Positions 33,913 through 46,295 of a DNA stretch of 64,000 nt are shown piece after piece. Within the stretch, counting starts at the first letter, position 1; each line of letters begins with the position of its first letter. Origin of the DNA: Mesostigma viride (lineage: Eukaryota > Streptophyta > Mesostigmatophyceae > Mesostigmatales > Mesostigmataceae); the NCBI GenBank assembly GCA_009746045.1, contig RPFO01000022.1, forward strand, positions 5,433,004 to 5,497,003, written 5' to 3'. A model generated the notes under the pieces. It saw only the letters and a list, made by a program, of their open reading frames with translations. It did not search any database and was not told the origin of the DNA. The position numbers were made by a program, and so were the translations under genes.

Positions 33913-34676
33913 ACTAGAGTGACGGTCAGCTTGACGGCTTTCGCCTTTTCGCCGTTGCTCTCGCCGTGCTCGACTTATTAGTAGTGGTCTCGACCCAGTT
34001 TCGGTCAGCCAAGTGGCCAACCTACGACGATTGGCCAACCTACGACGATTGTCGTAGGTTGGTACATGGCTAGCGGCCACGTTCTGGTCTGAGCACGGTT
34101 GCGAAATCCTAAACCGCGACTTTCGACGACTTAGAAAGGTTGGTCAGTTTCAAACCGAATGTCTATTGGTGCCTCTACTAGAGTGACGGTCAGCTTGACG
34201 GCTTTCGCCTTTTCGCCGTTGCTCTCGCCGTGCTCGACTTATTAGTAGTGGTCTCGACCCAGTTTCGGTCAGCCAAGTGGCCAACCTACGACGATTGGCC
34301 AACCTACGACGATTGTCGTAGGTTGGTACATGGCTAGCGGCCACGTTCTGGTCTGAGCACGGTTGCGAAATCCTAAACCGCGACTTTCGACGACTTAGAA
34401 AGGTTGGTCAGTTTCAAACCGAATGTCTATTGGTGCCTCTACTAGAGTGACGGTCAGCTTGACGGCTTTCGCCTTTTCGCCGTTGCTCTCGCCGTGCTCG
34501 ACTTTTTAGTAGTGGTCTCGACCCAGTTTCGGTCAGCCAACCTACGACGATCGTCGTAGGTTGGTACATGGCTAGCAGCCACGTTCTGGTCTGAGCACGT
34601 TTGCGAAATCCTAAACCGCGACTTTCGACGACTTAGAAAGCTTGGTCAGTTTCGAACCGAACGTCTATTGGTGCAC
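33913..34676. repeat. 264-bp satellite, 2.9 copies, with palindromic core
   Basis: ACTAGAGTGACGGTCAGC starts units at 33913, 34177 and 34441, exactly 264 bp apart. Units 1 and 2 contain CCAACCTACGAC and its complement GTCGTAGGTTGG separated by 4 nt. Unit 3 has lost the preceding direct repeat, leaving an uninterrupted 28-bp perfect palindrome at about 34538-34565. Upstream (33896) ACCGAAACTGGGTCG is the inverse of CGACCCAGTTTCGGT within the unit. Confidence 0.92.
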
Positions 34677-36595
34677 CTGCACGGATTGAATACGAAAAAT
34701 CTGCGCGTAGTTGGTCCAACTTTTCGCCGTTACGTTTCGCGAAGCTACCAGGTAACATAAATGATCGACTTTTCCCGGTGCAACTTAACCCTTAATTTGT
34801 ACTGAGTCCGTTTTCGTGGCGCCAGTTGAACTCGCGCCACTCTAACGGACTGAGTTTGTGGCAGAACCAGGCGCCGCGCCAAAAATAATTCAACGGTCAA
34901 ACCTGGGGGGATCGAAAGATCTAGACGTAAGCTATGCCTGGCACTATTCAGACCGTACTTTGGACAACTGGCCAGGGAGATATACTCAATCAAAGTTGGG
35001 GGGGTACCATGGTCAAACGGGACCGACGTGAATGAAAATAATTGACGTCCGCGGCTATGGCGGTGCAGGCAAATGACTGGTACGAGAGCATGGCTTGGAA
35101 TTTTGAACTCAAATTTTGTAGTAATTATCCTTGAGTGTTATAAAGGTTATAAATCTGGCCGTGAAGCGTCTGGATGTGCGCAAGTATGTCTCTAGGTTCT
35201 AATCGGTGCAGCAGATCCTGTCAGCGGCCAGGCGGTGACAGTGCGTACGCTACCTGTTGTTCGGCGGCAAACGTCCATATATTTGCGCGTGGATAGACTT
35301 GTTACGTTATTCTTGACATGTTTTATTAGCGATGACGGCCAGGAAAGGTTCGAGGCTATGTCCGTGAGGTGGGAGTGATGGCTCCCGCACAGCAGGTAAT
35401 CTGCGGGTTCGACCTGGTACGTATTGACATGTTAGCGTTTATACATTACAGTACCAAGTCGTCCTATCGTTTATAAACTAGTTTTAGACATGTAATCGAT
35501 GGTTTTTGCTTGTCGTTTTGTTGCTTTAGTGCTTGTACGCGTTCGCTTGTGATGGTTGGGGAATACCACTATGTCACGCAGATTTTGGACCAGATTTGAT
35601 TGCTATTAGCTAAGGCTTCAACGAAACCAGTGAAGTAGCGTTTGGTATTGTCTCTTAACATGGTGGGCTTGATAGCGGGATGCTTTTCCCTGCACAGACA
35701 TAGCGAGACAATTGGTTTTCTGGCAAGCTCTAGGCATTGCTTCTTGGTTTGCTGGCCCAAGTTATCCTTCTGCTTGTGCGTCCATAGTGCATGCAAGAAA
35801 CATGAATGGCCAGGGCCTGCTTGCATGGAAGCACAACCAGGTGAGTTCTTTTGTTTTCTCTATCATTGCCAATCATTGGAATTGCTTTATAGTGTGTTGG
35901 ATGCATTGATAATGTAGCTCCTTGTGAACCCGTTATACTCTTGGTTTTGGGCCTTGGCACAAGCTTTATACTTGTTGTATAGCATGCTGTTGTGATTTTT
36001 AAGCTGGAAATGTGTTTGGGAATCCATGTGTGGCCATCTATGATGTTTTGTGCCACGTTGGAATTGAATGCCTATACGGTAGTGCTACCAAAACACCCCA
36101 AAATAACTGCACCCGTTATAACGGTCTGAGCTATTTTGGGCTGTATGCTAGCTAGCCTGTGCAGTTCTATGGCATGTCATGTTGTGAATGCATCTATGGC
36201 ATGCCTGTGATTATCTTGAACTCCCCTCAAAGGGCCAGGGTCAGCAGATTTTGAGAAATGGTCCATATTGCATTATATATCTCTTGAACCCCATCTGCAC
36301 CGTACCCCCTTGGGGGGGGTGCTATTTATAGCAGCTGTGGGGCATAGATATGTGACCAATGACATGACCCCAAAGTTATTTGATATAAAAGCATCCTTGG
36401 TTCCAAGGGTGGGCCAGAAAATGTTATTTGGCTAGATACTCTCATACTTACTAAGATGCCCATACTCAGTCCGTTCTGGTGGTTCCAGTTGACACAATTG
36501 AAGGGTTAACGATGCATCAGCGCATGATCGATGAATTATCGATGCAATGATGTGAATAATCTGATGCTTAGCTTGACGAAATGGCCGATATGGAC
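34677..36595. other. gene-free, nothing recognised
   Basis: Moderately AT-rich sequence without coding similarity. At 36297-36322 GCACCGTACCCCCTTGG and GGGGGGTGC can fold into a two-part hairpin; this may belong to the Helitron's left flank. Confidence 0.45.
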
Positions 36596-36758
36596 GAACT
36601 GGATTACTGAGATGAAGCTGCGTGTAACGGATGAGGCTAGAGAAAATCGTTACGTATGAATTGAGTATGAATTACTGGGTTTACCAGGTATCAACGAACT
36701 GAATTACTGGGATGAAGTACTTTTAGTTCCATAATGCGTGAAAACGTATGGGTACGCA

Positions 36759-39700
36759 ATGGATGAGGCTAGAGAAAACCGGAGATTCCGCCTGCAAGAA
36801 AGGAGGAATTCGAGACAACGGATCCAAACGGAATTGCTAGCAAGAGTAAGACGGAGACAGAGACAAAGCCGGGCAGAACATCTTCGACAGCATCGTCACA
36901 CTGCGATTGAACGTGCAAGCAGGTGAGAATCTTTTGAATAATCTTCTTTCCTCTACGTATACGTCCTCATCGATATTGCTTACAACGCTCTTTATCACGT
37001 GACTTAGCTTGAACCAAAGTCAGAACCTCTTTATTTATTTTTGTTTCTTCTCGGAATCATGCAGAGAGGAAGCGGATCACATTATCGCGCAAGATCGAGA
37101 AGCAGAAGGAGCTATTAGGTAACGATACTCTTCTTTCTTCGTTGGGCTGTTCTGATGCGAAAATTTTCTTGCCATTCAGGAAGGCTGCGGAAGCTATGGC
37201 AAAATTTTCTTTGCCGCTACGTTATCATATCTGTTTCTTCTTCTCGGAATGATTCATGACTTCTTTTGTTTTCGCAGAGATGTATAATATGAACGAGATG
37301 AAGTGAAATTTTCTTTCTATTCGGTTAGGCTGCGGAAGCTATGGCAAAATTTTCTTTGAGTCGGTTAGGCTGCGGAAGCTATGGCAAAATTTTCTTTGCT
37401 ACGTTATATCTGTTTCTATAAGTTCTTCTCGGAATGTTTCTTCTTCGCAGACATCAACGAGATGAAGCAAACCGACAGCGTCAAGGACGGAGAAGAGTAT
37501 CTCAAAGGTGAAAAGTTATCTGAATTCATTGGTCAAAGATGGACTGTTTTGGCATGACAAAAGCCTAGTGTGGTATTAGAATTGTTTGCATCCTAGTCCA
37601 AGTCTTCTTTTTTAGTTGGCTTCGTATCGACTATGACATCTGTTACTTTGTCGAGCTACGAAAGCTATGCGAAATTTTCTTCTTACATTGTTGAGCAGCG
37701 GAAGCTATGGCAAAATTTTCTTGACTATGTTATCATGCGTATGTTTCTTCTTCTCGACATGATTTATAAACATTAATTTCTTGAAAGTCCAAGTCTTCTT
37801 TTTCTGTGCTGACTTGATTCTATTGCGACGTTGGTGATCGTGTTAACGATGACTGCAGGCGCGACAGGGTACAAGGGGAGGAGGATGAGATCGCCAATGT
37901 CATTCGGCGAGTCACGTCATTGGCCAGGGCGGATGGAGAGACGGTGACATCATATTTGGGGAGGAGGGACGCCGAGTTGATGGTCGCACGCGACGCGATC
38001 GCGCAGTGGAGATTGCGGCATGGCCAGATTGCGGTCCTCTGGCGACCGAATCCATGCACGCACTGCGGCATCCGACTGATGCACGAAGAGCCTGAGAGTC
38101 TCTGTTGCGGCCGAGGGAGACACGTGGTCCCCGCCGTCAGGTTGTCGCAGGACGCCGAGCGCGTCGTGTCGCGATTTTTCCCGAGCGTAACGTCGGACGA
38201 CGAGTCGCAGGCGTGGCGTCGCGTGTCCAATATCGCGAACAACTTGACCGCGGTGTCCTCGATGGCGCTGCATTGGAGCCATTGGGAACACGCGCGGAGT
38301 GCGACACATAACGTCGTGCTATTGGGCCGGGCGTACCACATCATCAGAGCTGCGTCCGAGCCGACCTCGGGCCCGCACCGCTGGATCATGCACGACTCGG
38401 ACCGAGACTCGGCACGCCAAGACCAAGCACTGGGAGGCGAAGCCCGCGGTGGCGAGTGGGAGCAGCTCATACGCAGGCACCCGGACGCGCTGCGCGACCT
38501 GAGGCGCGACCTGGCGCGTTCGAATCGCGTCGTGCAGACGTATCGACCAGTGCAAGGGGGCGAGCAGCTACGCGATCGCGTCAGCCAGGCTGTCCCTTTT
38601 CGCGTGCACGTCGTCGGAGAGCGCGAGCGGGTCGACGACGACGAGATCGGCGTCGTTCGACTACTGTACGACGTCACTACGGGGAGCGAGCGGCAAGAGG
38701 AGGTCAGGACATTCCTACTACAACACGTCGCGGAAGACAGGCCGACGCGCGTCAGCGTGTTGAGCCCACTGTACGAGCTCGCTCAGTACCCGATCCTCTT
38801 TCCGGACGGGTTGGAGGAACAGGCGTGGAGCCCGGAACGAGGAACGACGCTGAGTCGATGGGCTCGCGGGGGCATCTTGCGAGCCGGATTTCAGACGCAG
38901 ATGGGACGGCTATCGCAGGCCTTCGCCTGCGAGAACTTTACCAGGGTGGACGATGCCCACGTCGATTTCGAGAGACGGAGGACGCACGGTGCAGCTGGCG
39001 AGACGTATTTGTCGCATTCGTTCGTCGGCGGCCCGGCCTGGTATCGCGCGCATCTGGACGACGCGTTGGCCGTCTGCAGCGGTAGCACCGGCGGCGGACG
39101 GCCGCACTTCTTCATAACGCTGACCGCGAACCCGAACTGGCCGGAGATCAGAGCAGAACTGCTCGAGGGCATGACCGCGGCAGACCGGTTCGACATGGTG
39201 TGCCGAATCTTCAATGCCCGACTGCGACGAGTCAGGCCGATATTGCGACAGGTCTTCTGCGGGAACCAGGAGCCGGACACGTGGATCGAGGTGATCCAGT
39301 TCCAACACGGCGGGCTGCCGCACGTACACATCGTGTTCTCGCGCTCGAGCGACGCGGCGACGCCGCCGCTCACATACGCCGAGATCGACCGACTCATAAC
39401 GGCCGAGGCGCCCGACGATCCGGAACTGCGCGAACTGATGCGCCGCTACCAGGTGCACCACCACTCGGACCGATGCCTGGGCCAGACGGGGACGTGCGTG
39501 TGGGGGTACCCGATGCCGCTGGCGCCGCAGACGACGGTGAACGAGAACGGGCGAGTCGTGTACCGTCGTCGACGCCCCGAGTACGCCCTGCTCGTGCCCA
39601 CGCAGCTCGTCATATTGAGAGCGTGGGGCGGCCACGTCTGCGCCGAGGTGCTCGGGTCGATAGGCGTCTACGAGTACCTGCTCGAGTACCTGCTACCCTC

Positions 39701-42650
39701 GGGGCGCATCGACGACACGGTCCTGATGAGTCTCGGCATCAACCCGAGCGACCGCGGGCTCCTGTTCGCGATGAGCCGTCGCATCGGCAGCATGCAGGGG
39801 TGCTGGCGAATCCTGGGAGGGCATACGTTCCCGCTCGTCACGATACAGCCGTCCGTCTTGCGGCTGTCGTTCCTGGTCCCAATGGAGCAGGGCGAGGCGA
39901 GGCGCGTCGACGACGACGAGTACTGGTCGACGCGAGGCGCGATCGAGCACGACGCCGAAGACGAGCACGACTGCGGACACGATGACGGGGACGAGGAGAG
40001 GGACGAAGGCACGGGGTGAACGCGACGGGGCAATCCCGCGGCCCGACAGACATGGAGCGATGGCTGCACCGCCCAGCGGGCGAACCGTACGACGCGCTCG
40101 GCATGAGGGACTACCACGAAACGTACCGGATTGTGAGAAGGTCGACGTCGCTCGCCGACGTGCCAGACGGGTTCACGGAGGTGAGTGGCTTCAGGAGGTA
40201 TGTGCGCCGACGCAGAGAACGGCGCGGCGGCGTCCGCGGCATCGTCAGCCGCATCCTGTCGGTGCGGCCGAGCGAGGTCGAGATGTGGTCGTTGCTCCTG
40301 ATCCTGCGCCACGGCAACCCGCCCTTCGCCACCGGGAGACACCGACAGCCGAGGACGATTCGCGAACTGCGCACCGTGAGAGGGCTCGAGTATGCGACTT
40401 TTCAGGAGGCGGCGGTCGCGCTGGGTTTCCTGTCGCTCGACGACGAGATCGAGGTCGCGATCCGCGAAGCAATCGACATGGGCACGACGCCTCGAAACCT
40501 GCGAGTCATGGCGACGATCATGCTCGAGGACGGTGCGCTGGGCATCGCGCGCGCCATCGAGGACGAGCAGCTGCTTCACGCACTGACTTCAGATTTCACG
40601 CATGCGGCAGAGCGTGGTCGACAAGACCGGCAAGACGAGCTGATTGCGTGGTTCGACATTCGCGTCCGACAGTCCGGCCGCTCCTTCGCCGAGCTCGGCC
40701 TGCCGACTGGGACGACCGCGCGCAGCGATGGCGAGAGCGACTGCAGTCTGGTCGTCATCAGACCATGCCGACGGTCGTCCGCGAGGCGATGGAGGAAAGG
40801 GAACGCATGCGCGGCGAGTCACGGGACTTTCTGCGAGATCACGAACGAAGGCTGGCCGACGAACAGCATCGCATCCTCGACGAGATCGTCGACGCGCTGA
40901 CCGAGCATCGCGACGCCGACGAGCGCGGTGAGCCGCCTCCGCCGTCGCGGATCTTCTTCATCGAGGGCGGGCCCGGACGAGGCAAGACCTTCCTAATGCG
41001 AATGATCATCGCCAGGCTCATCGTGGACAGCAGACTGCTGCCCCCCGACCGTCTGATGACCGTCGTCGCATCCACGGGCATCGCAGCATCGCAGTACGCC
41101 ACCGCCACGACGGCGCACGCGCGATTCCACATCGCCGTGCACGCGGGCGACGAGCGATTATCGATGGAGCCGATCCGATGCCAGTTCGAGAGCGCGTCGG
41201 GCATGGGCGAGTTCATGAGGAGGCTGGACGTCATCCTTTGGGACGAGGCGGCGAGCACAAACGCCAGGGACATGGACGCCGTCTCCGAACGCGCCGCCGA
41301 TTGCCGCGAGCGAGCGAGCGAGCGCCACGCATTCGGCGGCGTGCCATCGTCATCCTGGCCGGCGACTTCCGCCAGACACCCCCGGTGACGGTGGGCGTGA
41401 CAGACCCGTCGCAGCGAGCCCAGACAATGATCCATCACCTGCCGTGGTGGCGCGACCAGGTCGAAGTGCGCACTCTGATCACGAATCACCGCGCTAACGC
41501 AGATCCTGAGTTGGCAGCCTTGATCGACACGATCGTTGACGGCACTCACCCGACCGACAACGACGGAAACGTGCTGTTGCCAGCATGGCTGCCGCGAACA
41601 AGCGAGCTCGCCGTCGCGGCGCAATTCGTTTTCCCGGACAACATACTAGACGGCGAGAACGCCCACGCCGCGCAAGTATGCGCGCACCAGTACATCGCGT
41701 CAGTGAACGCGGACGCGACGACGTTCAACGAGAATCTGCAGTCGCGCATCGCGGCGCGAGCGACCGAGGCGACGAGGACAACCATCCACAGGACGGCGTT
41801 GGCGCGACATCAGGTCATCGAAGAGCAGCGCGACCACGTCGTCCGCGACGCGGAGGCGACCATGGCGCACTTCCGCTCGCCAACAATACCGGACAGCGAG
41901 CTGGCGTTACGAGAAGGGGAGGTCTACTCGATCGCAAGGAACCTGCACGGAGCGCGTCTGGCGCGTCGTCAGACGGTCATCCTCGACCGCATCGGCGCTC
42001 ACGTCGTCGTCGTCAGGCACGTCGACGCAGACGGCGTACAGGGGGAACAGATCACGCTGCCTACCATCACATTCCCCTTCCGCCTGGGCGAATCGGCCGG
42101 TCGCGGTCGCGCAGGGACGATCTTGATCCATCGGCACCAATTCCCGTTGATGTACTACGGCGGCACGACGATGCACGGCGTGCAGTCGCGATCACTCAGC
42201 CGGGTGGTCGTCGACCTTCGGAGACGGCTGTTTGACCACGGGCAACTTGGCGTAGCCATCAGCCGAGTCCTGGGCAGTCGTGACGGCCTCCTGCTACTCG
42301 TGGACCCGTCTCAGATCGAGCCCGACGGCCGCGTGCGCACGCAGAACATCGTGTTCCAGGAGCTTCTACTCCCACGTACTCCGGTCGACGAGCCCGACGG
42401 ACCGCCACCCACGATCGCAACAGCCGGCGAGACCGTACCGCCGGCACCAGCTACGTCAACCGACGCGACGGCACCCAACCACGACACGACGCGCCCCGAC
42501 GAAGAAACGAACTGCGTCATCTGTCTCACCCCCGTCGACGACGATGACGGCAGGGAGGTACTGGCGTGTGGCAGCTTTAGTTATGTGGCGGGATTGCGAT
42601 CATTGAAAGAACGATCATCGACCATGCCAAAGAGAGAAAATCGTTCTTGA
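36759..42650 (+). pseudogene. Helitron Rep-Pif1 helicase with N-terminal mini-exons, frameshifted
   Basis: Mini-exons 36759-36922, 37065-37118 and 37451-37507 encode an Arg/Gln/Glu-rich N-terminus (RRFRLQERRNSRQRIQ; RHQRDEANRQRQGRRR) and splice in phase to 37859. The main frame then has a Cys cluster (CTHCGIRL...SLCCGRG), FFITLTANPNWPE, the HUH motif GLPHVHIVF (about 39319-39345) and the Rep tyrosine region GVYEYLLEYLLPSG. A stop/overlap at 40016-40019 (GTGA) shifts the frame. A middle region follows (MERWLHRPAGEPYDAL, TFQEAAVALGFLSLDDE), a second shift near 40700, then Pif1 motifs FFIEGGPGRGKTFLMRM (Walker A) and ILWDEA (Walker B). A third shift near 41330 leads to ILAGDFRQTPPV. The tail begins a RING finger, TNCVICLTPV...VLACG, that is cut short. 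Rep nicks and ligates ssDNA and the helicase unwinds it. With three frameshifts it is probably inactive. Confidence 0.9.
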
Positions 42651-43084
42651 ACTCTAGCACTGGTCCGCGAAATAAAATCCAGTACAGGACAAAACGATCG
42701 TCTCAAACTGATACACAACTCGAAGGCTCAAGAAACACAGACTCCGAAGCCGCAACGACTAGGAAAACAACACCGCCACTACTCAGCGATGCATCAGCTA
42801 TCCCCACTCACCGCACGCTCCATACAGATGCACCCGGCCTTGACGACATTTCTTTCTCTCATTTATTCAGAAGATTCCGTATCTACAAGTTGTCAACTCA
42901 TCCTTGACTTCTTTTGCTTCTATCGATTTACGGTTACTTGAAAAACCAAACTGAGCGCAATCTCGACCGAAATCTTCCGTATCGCAATCACAAAGCAAAA
43001 ACTCCCAGAAGCTCTCAATCAATTTTCCCAGCGGTTCAACGCATCGAAACTCCGTCGACTACGGCTTCTTTACGGCTTCTTTTG

Positions 43085-43115
43085 GGGGGGGATGCGAAGC
43101 ATCCCCCCCCCCTTA
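43085..43115 (+). other. Helitron-type 3' hairpin with GCGAAGC apex
   Basis: GGGGGGGATGC-GAA-GCATCCCCCCC is an 11-bp perfect stem. Its apex GCGAAGC is the well-known unusually stable DNA mini-hairpin. Such hairpins terminate Helitron/Helentron 3' ends. Confidence 0.75.
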
Positions 43116-43139
43116 AGCTTGTATAGTTGAAAATATCAG

Positions 43140-43300
43140 GCAGTATTTCGACCCTGAAATACTGTATATGGCCATCCCTACAGTATAAGTCAGTTATAAA
43201 TAAGCTTCGCCAATTCTGGCGAGCCTAACGGTTCTTCCGAAAATTGGCTCCGCCTGCTTGCCGCCTGATTATTTCTGTCAGCCTACAGTACTCAGCTCTT
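43140..43300. repeat. MITE-like repeat, inverted partner of 33.4 kb
   Basis: TTCGCCAATTCTGGCGAG, CCTAACGGTTCTTCCGAAAA and CGCCTGATTATT (43206-43275) are the reverse complement of 33389-33447 with about one mismatch and a 13-nt length difference. CAGTATTTC-gaccct-GAAATACTG (43140-43163) is a 9-bp stem just outside. Confidence 0.7.
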
Positions 43301-45374
43301 GTCAGGCGTCAGCTCTGTCTACAGTACGAAACAACATAATGCGAGGTTTGCCGGGAGGCGTGAAGTCCGTTTTGTGGACGCGCGAGGCGACCTGCTGCTA
43401 CGTATACTCCATGTAAGACTTTTAAAACGACCGGACCAGACCAGTTTTTGGCTTCGAGAGATTCCTAACGCATTAATAACTCTGTCGGATGACGCTGTCG
43501 GATGACTCTGTCGGAAAATTAGGGACTGGCTGATACTAATTTCCAATTTTACATCTCTGGTCAAAAATTATAATACTCACCCGAAACTCTGTCGGACAAC
43601 CAGCGTGGGAATAAACTGAAAATAACTGAACTTGCAATGTACGACTGAGGGGTTTTCGGGAGCGGGTCTTTTTGCTGAAAGCGACATGAGCCCATAACAG
43701 TGTGAGCCCGTAGTGCAATGTGCACTTCCAGCACATAAAGTGCAACTTCTTTGCTGAAGGCAACATGAGCCCATATGCACAACAACAACGACAACGGTGC
43801 GATGGCACTGGTCCGTGCTGCCGGGTACAACTCTGACGGTTACTTTCATAAATATCTGCTATCGGCTGCACTGACGTTTGCCGACATTACCGTACGCCTC
43901 GTGAAGATCTGCGCGTGCCAACTGCCAACGACGCACCGTCATTTGACCTACTCCCGCGAACCTGCACAACGCGAAAAGTCGATTCTCTTGCTCACGCAAT
44001 TGGAAATTATCACATGTGTTGGTTACCACATCGGAAGTTGTGCTTTCGTGAGCACGTCTTGATCGGTGACGACCGCACAGCAGCAATTTTCCAGCTTCGC
44101 ATGATGGCCCGCGTGCTTAACGCTGCCCGGAATGCAGTTCAGCCGACCTCCCGACACGGTGGTGTTCATGGCGCGCAGGCACTCTCCATACGAGTCGCGC
44201 ACGGCGTTCTAGCTCGGTGGGTTGTTTTAGTTGCCTCTCACATATGTTAGACATGCACTGTTATGTGCGCTGATCTAGCCGGCAATTGGTAAACTCTTCT
44301 CTTTGCATGGGAGTGCTGCTATATGGTTTCGGCTGGAAAGCGCACTATCCCAAGGCAAGAGAACGCGCCCCTAATTATTTGAACTGGTCGGTGAAACCTC
44401 TAGTTTTACACACCGGTAAGCACAACCGCATCACCCACGGTACTTGGGGTGATTTCTAGATGCGTTGAAGCGTCGTTACTGGCCTCGTCGGGGGTGGGGG
44501 ATGCGGGGGGCGGGGGGAGGTGAAGGTCGTCTTCCTGCACGTGGGAATTATGGGACTTTCTCATAAGCACTTACAAAATGACGACATCAACCGCAGGCAA
44601 AGCATACATGGGCTGCACGCACCGAGGATTTGCGCAGGGGAAAACGAATTGTACTTAGTTCATTATCGAGCCGGGACTTGCAGTATGTGCACTACCTATC
44701 CTGCTGTGCTTACAAGACAATCAGACTAGGAGGAGTGCGACGAATGCTGAATCTCAGCGAATTCGTCCACGGCTGCACTGTTCTGGGTACATGCTTTGTT
44801 GCCCCTGACACAACCACTCTGTGTTGGAGGTATGCTAGCAAACGCGGGCGCCGCGGGCCCGCCAGTTCCGTGTGTAGCGCAATCTGTTGTAATGCGTTCG
44901 TTCTACAGGGGCACCGCAGCCAGCAATAGTGCGGGGGAGCACCCCGTGCACATTACTGCCAGTTCGCCACAGATGTAATTGGGACGGGTGCAGTACCTGT
45001 TGGGAGGGTGTGCCCAGGTCTTGTCAGGCTGCCATGTGGGTGGTTGGGCGCCAGCATCCTGGGAATCAGCCAGAGGGGTTCCACATCTGTTGGGTTAATT
45101 AAGCAAAGTATCTCATGGTATGGCCGGTGCTGTTGTTTTTCCCCCTCTCGGTCTCATCCCCAGACCTATGCTGGCACGCCTGTGCCCTCAATTATTTCAA
45201 CCCGAGGTTCCCAGTCACCTTCCTGCACGCTTGTATCTTGGGTATGACCGTGTGTGTGGCGCCCGACCAGCACGCGTTGGACCGAGTCCCCTGGCTGTCC
45301 TCCCTGACAGACACCCGGCCCACGTCTTTCCTCACTACCCAGCACTACACCGTGTCATCTGGCTAGCAAAAGTA
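43301..45374. other. no recognised gene; possible exons of unknown frame
   Basis: Several open stretches look protein-like but match nothing I know and carry no confirmed splice partners: 43900-44247 (HAIGNYHMCWLPHRKLCFRE) and 45160-45366 (LNYFNPRFPVTFLHACILG). CTGAA(A/G)GC(G/A)ACATGAGCCCATA occurs twice at about 43674 and 43753. The gap is large enough for a small gene. Confidence 0.3.
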
Positions 45375-45377
45375 GGG

Positions 45378-46036
45378 TTGTATTGCATCCCCTCGTTGTG
45401 TTGCATCCCCTCGTTGTATTGCATCCCCTCGTTGTATTGCATCCCCTCGTTGTATTGCATCCCCTCGTTGTGTTGCATCCCCTCGTTGTGTTGCATCCCC
45501 TCGTTGTGTTGCATCCCCTCGTTGTATTGCATCCCCTCGTTGTATTGCATCCCCTCGTTGTGTTGCATCCCCTCGTTGTATTGCATCCCCTCGTTGTGTT
45601 GCATCCCCTCGTTGTGTTGCATCCCCTCGTTGTATTGAATCCCCTCGTTGTATTGCATCCCCTCGTTGTGTTGCATCCCCTCGTTGTGTTGTATCCCCTC
45701 GTTGTATTGCATCCCCTCGTTGTATTGAATCCCCTCGTTGTGTTGCATCCCCTCGTTGTATTGCATCCCCTCGTTGTATTGCATTCCCTCGTTGTATTGC
45801 ATCCCCTCGTTGTGTTGCATCCCCTCGTTGTGTTGCATCCCCTCGTTGTGTTGCATCCCCTCGTTGTGTTGAATCCCCTTGTTGTGTTGAATCCCCTCGT
45901 GTTGCATCCCCTCGTTGTGTTGCATCCCCTCGTTGTGTTGCATCCCCTCGTTGTGTTGCATCCCCTCGTTGTATTGCATCCTCTCGTTGTATTGCATCCC
46001 CTCGTTGTATTGCATCCCCTCTCATTGTGTTGAATC
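45378..46036. repeat. 18-bp minisatellite, about 36 copies
   Basis: TTGCATCCCCTCGTTGT(A/G) repeated for about 660 bp, with A/G alternation and rare ATTGAATCCCC variants. The 18-bp period keeps all frames open on both strands (for example MQYNEG or HPLVVL repeats), which are unlikely to be proteins. Confidence 0.97.
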
Positions 46037-46124
46037 CCCTTGTTGACAAACCACACCCTGTTGCTACACTGTTCATGGCCACATCCTTTTGCTCGTAAAG
46101 GGGGGCTTCGACGAGTAGACAAGG

Positions 46125-46295
46125 AGTAGATCGTTGCGTGGGCGGTTGGGGATGTGGGCAGACAAGGCGTAGATATTTACGGGGGCGGTTGGGGATGTGG
46201 GCAGACAAGGCGTAGATATTTACGGGGGCGGTTGGGGATGTGGGCAGACAAGGAGTAGATCTTTGCGTGGGCGGTTGGGGATGTGGGCAGAAAGA
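46125..46295. repeat. 43-bp minisatellite
   Basis: GGCGGTTGGGGATGTGGGCA begins units at 46141, 46184, 46227 and 46270, an exact 43-bp period. The variable part is GATATTTACGGG or GATC(G/T)TTGCGTG. Confidence 0.92.

Larger units (their letters stand above)
36600..43115 (+). mobile_element. Helitron rolling-circle transposon, decayed
   Basis: Defined by its Rep-helicase gene and a 3' hairpin. The left boundary is not resolved. A tandem duplication (GATGAGGCTAGAGAAAA at about 36632 and 36762) precedes the coding start. The right end is taken as the hairpin at 43087-43113. The sequence after it lacks a canonical CTRR, so the element may be of the Helentron/Helitron2 type or the end may lie slightly further on. 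Confidence 0.8.

Noticed and set aside
33315-43300. A single large terminal-inverted-repeat transposon (Maverick or CACTA type) spanning 33.4-43.3 kb
   Set aside because: The inverted blocks are short, internal to MITE-like units and unequal in length. No matching TSDs or capsid/polymerase genes are present.
45378-46036. CRISPR array
   Set aside because: The repeats are contiguous with no unique spacers and the genome is eukaryotic. The arrays at 49.1 and 60.9 kb were rejected for the same reason.
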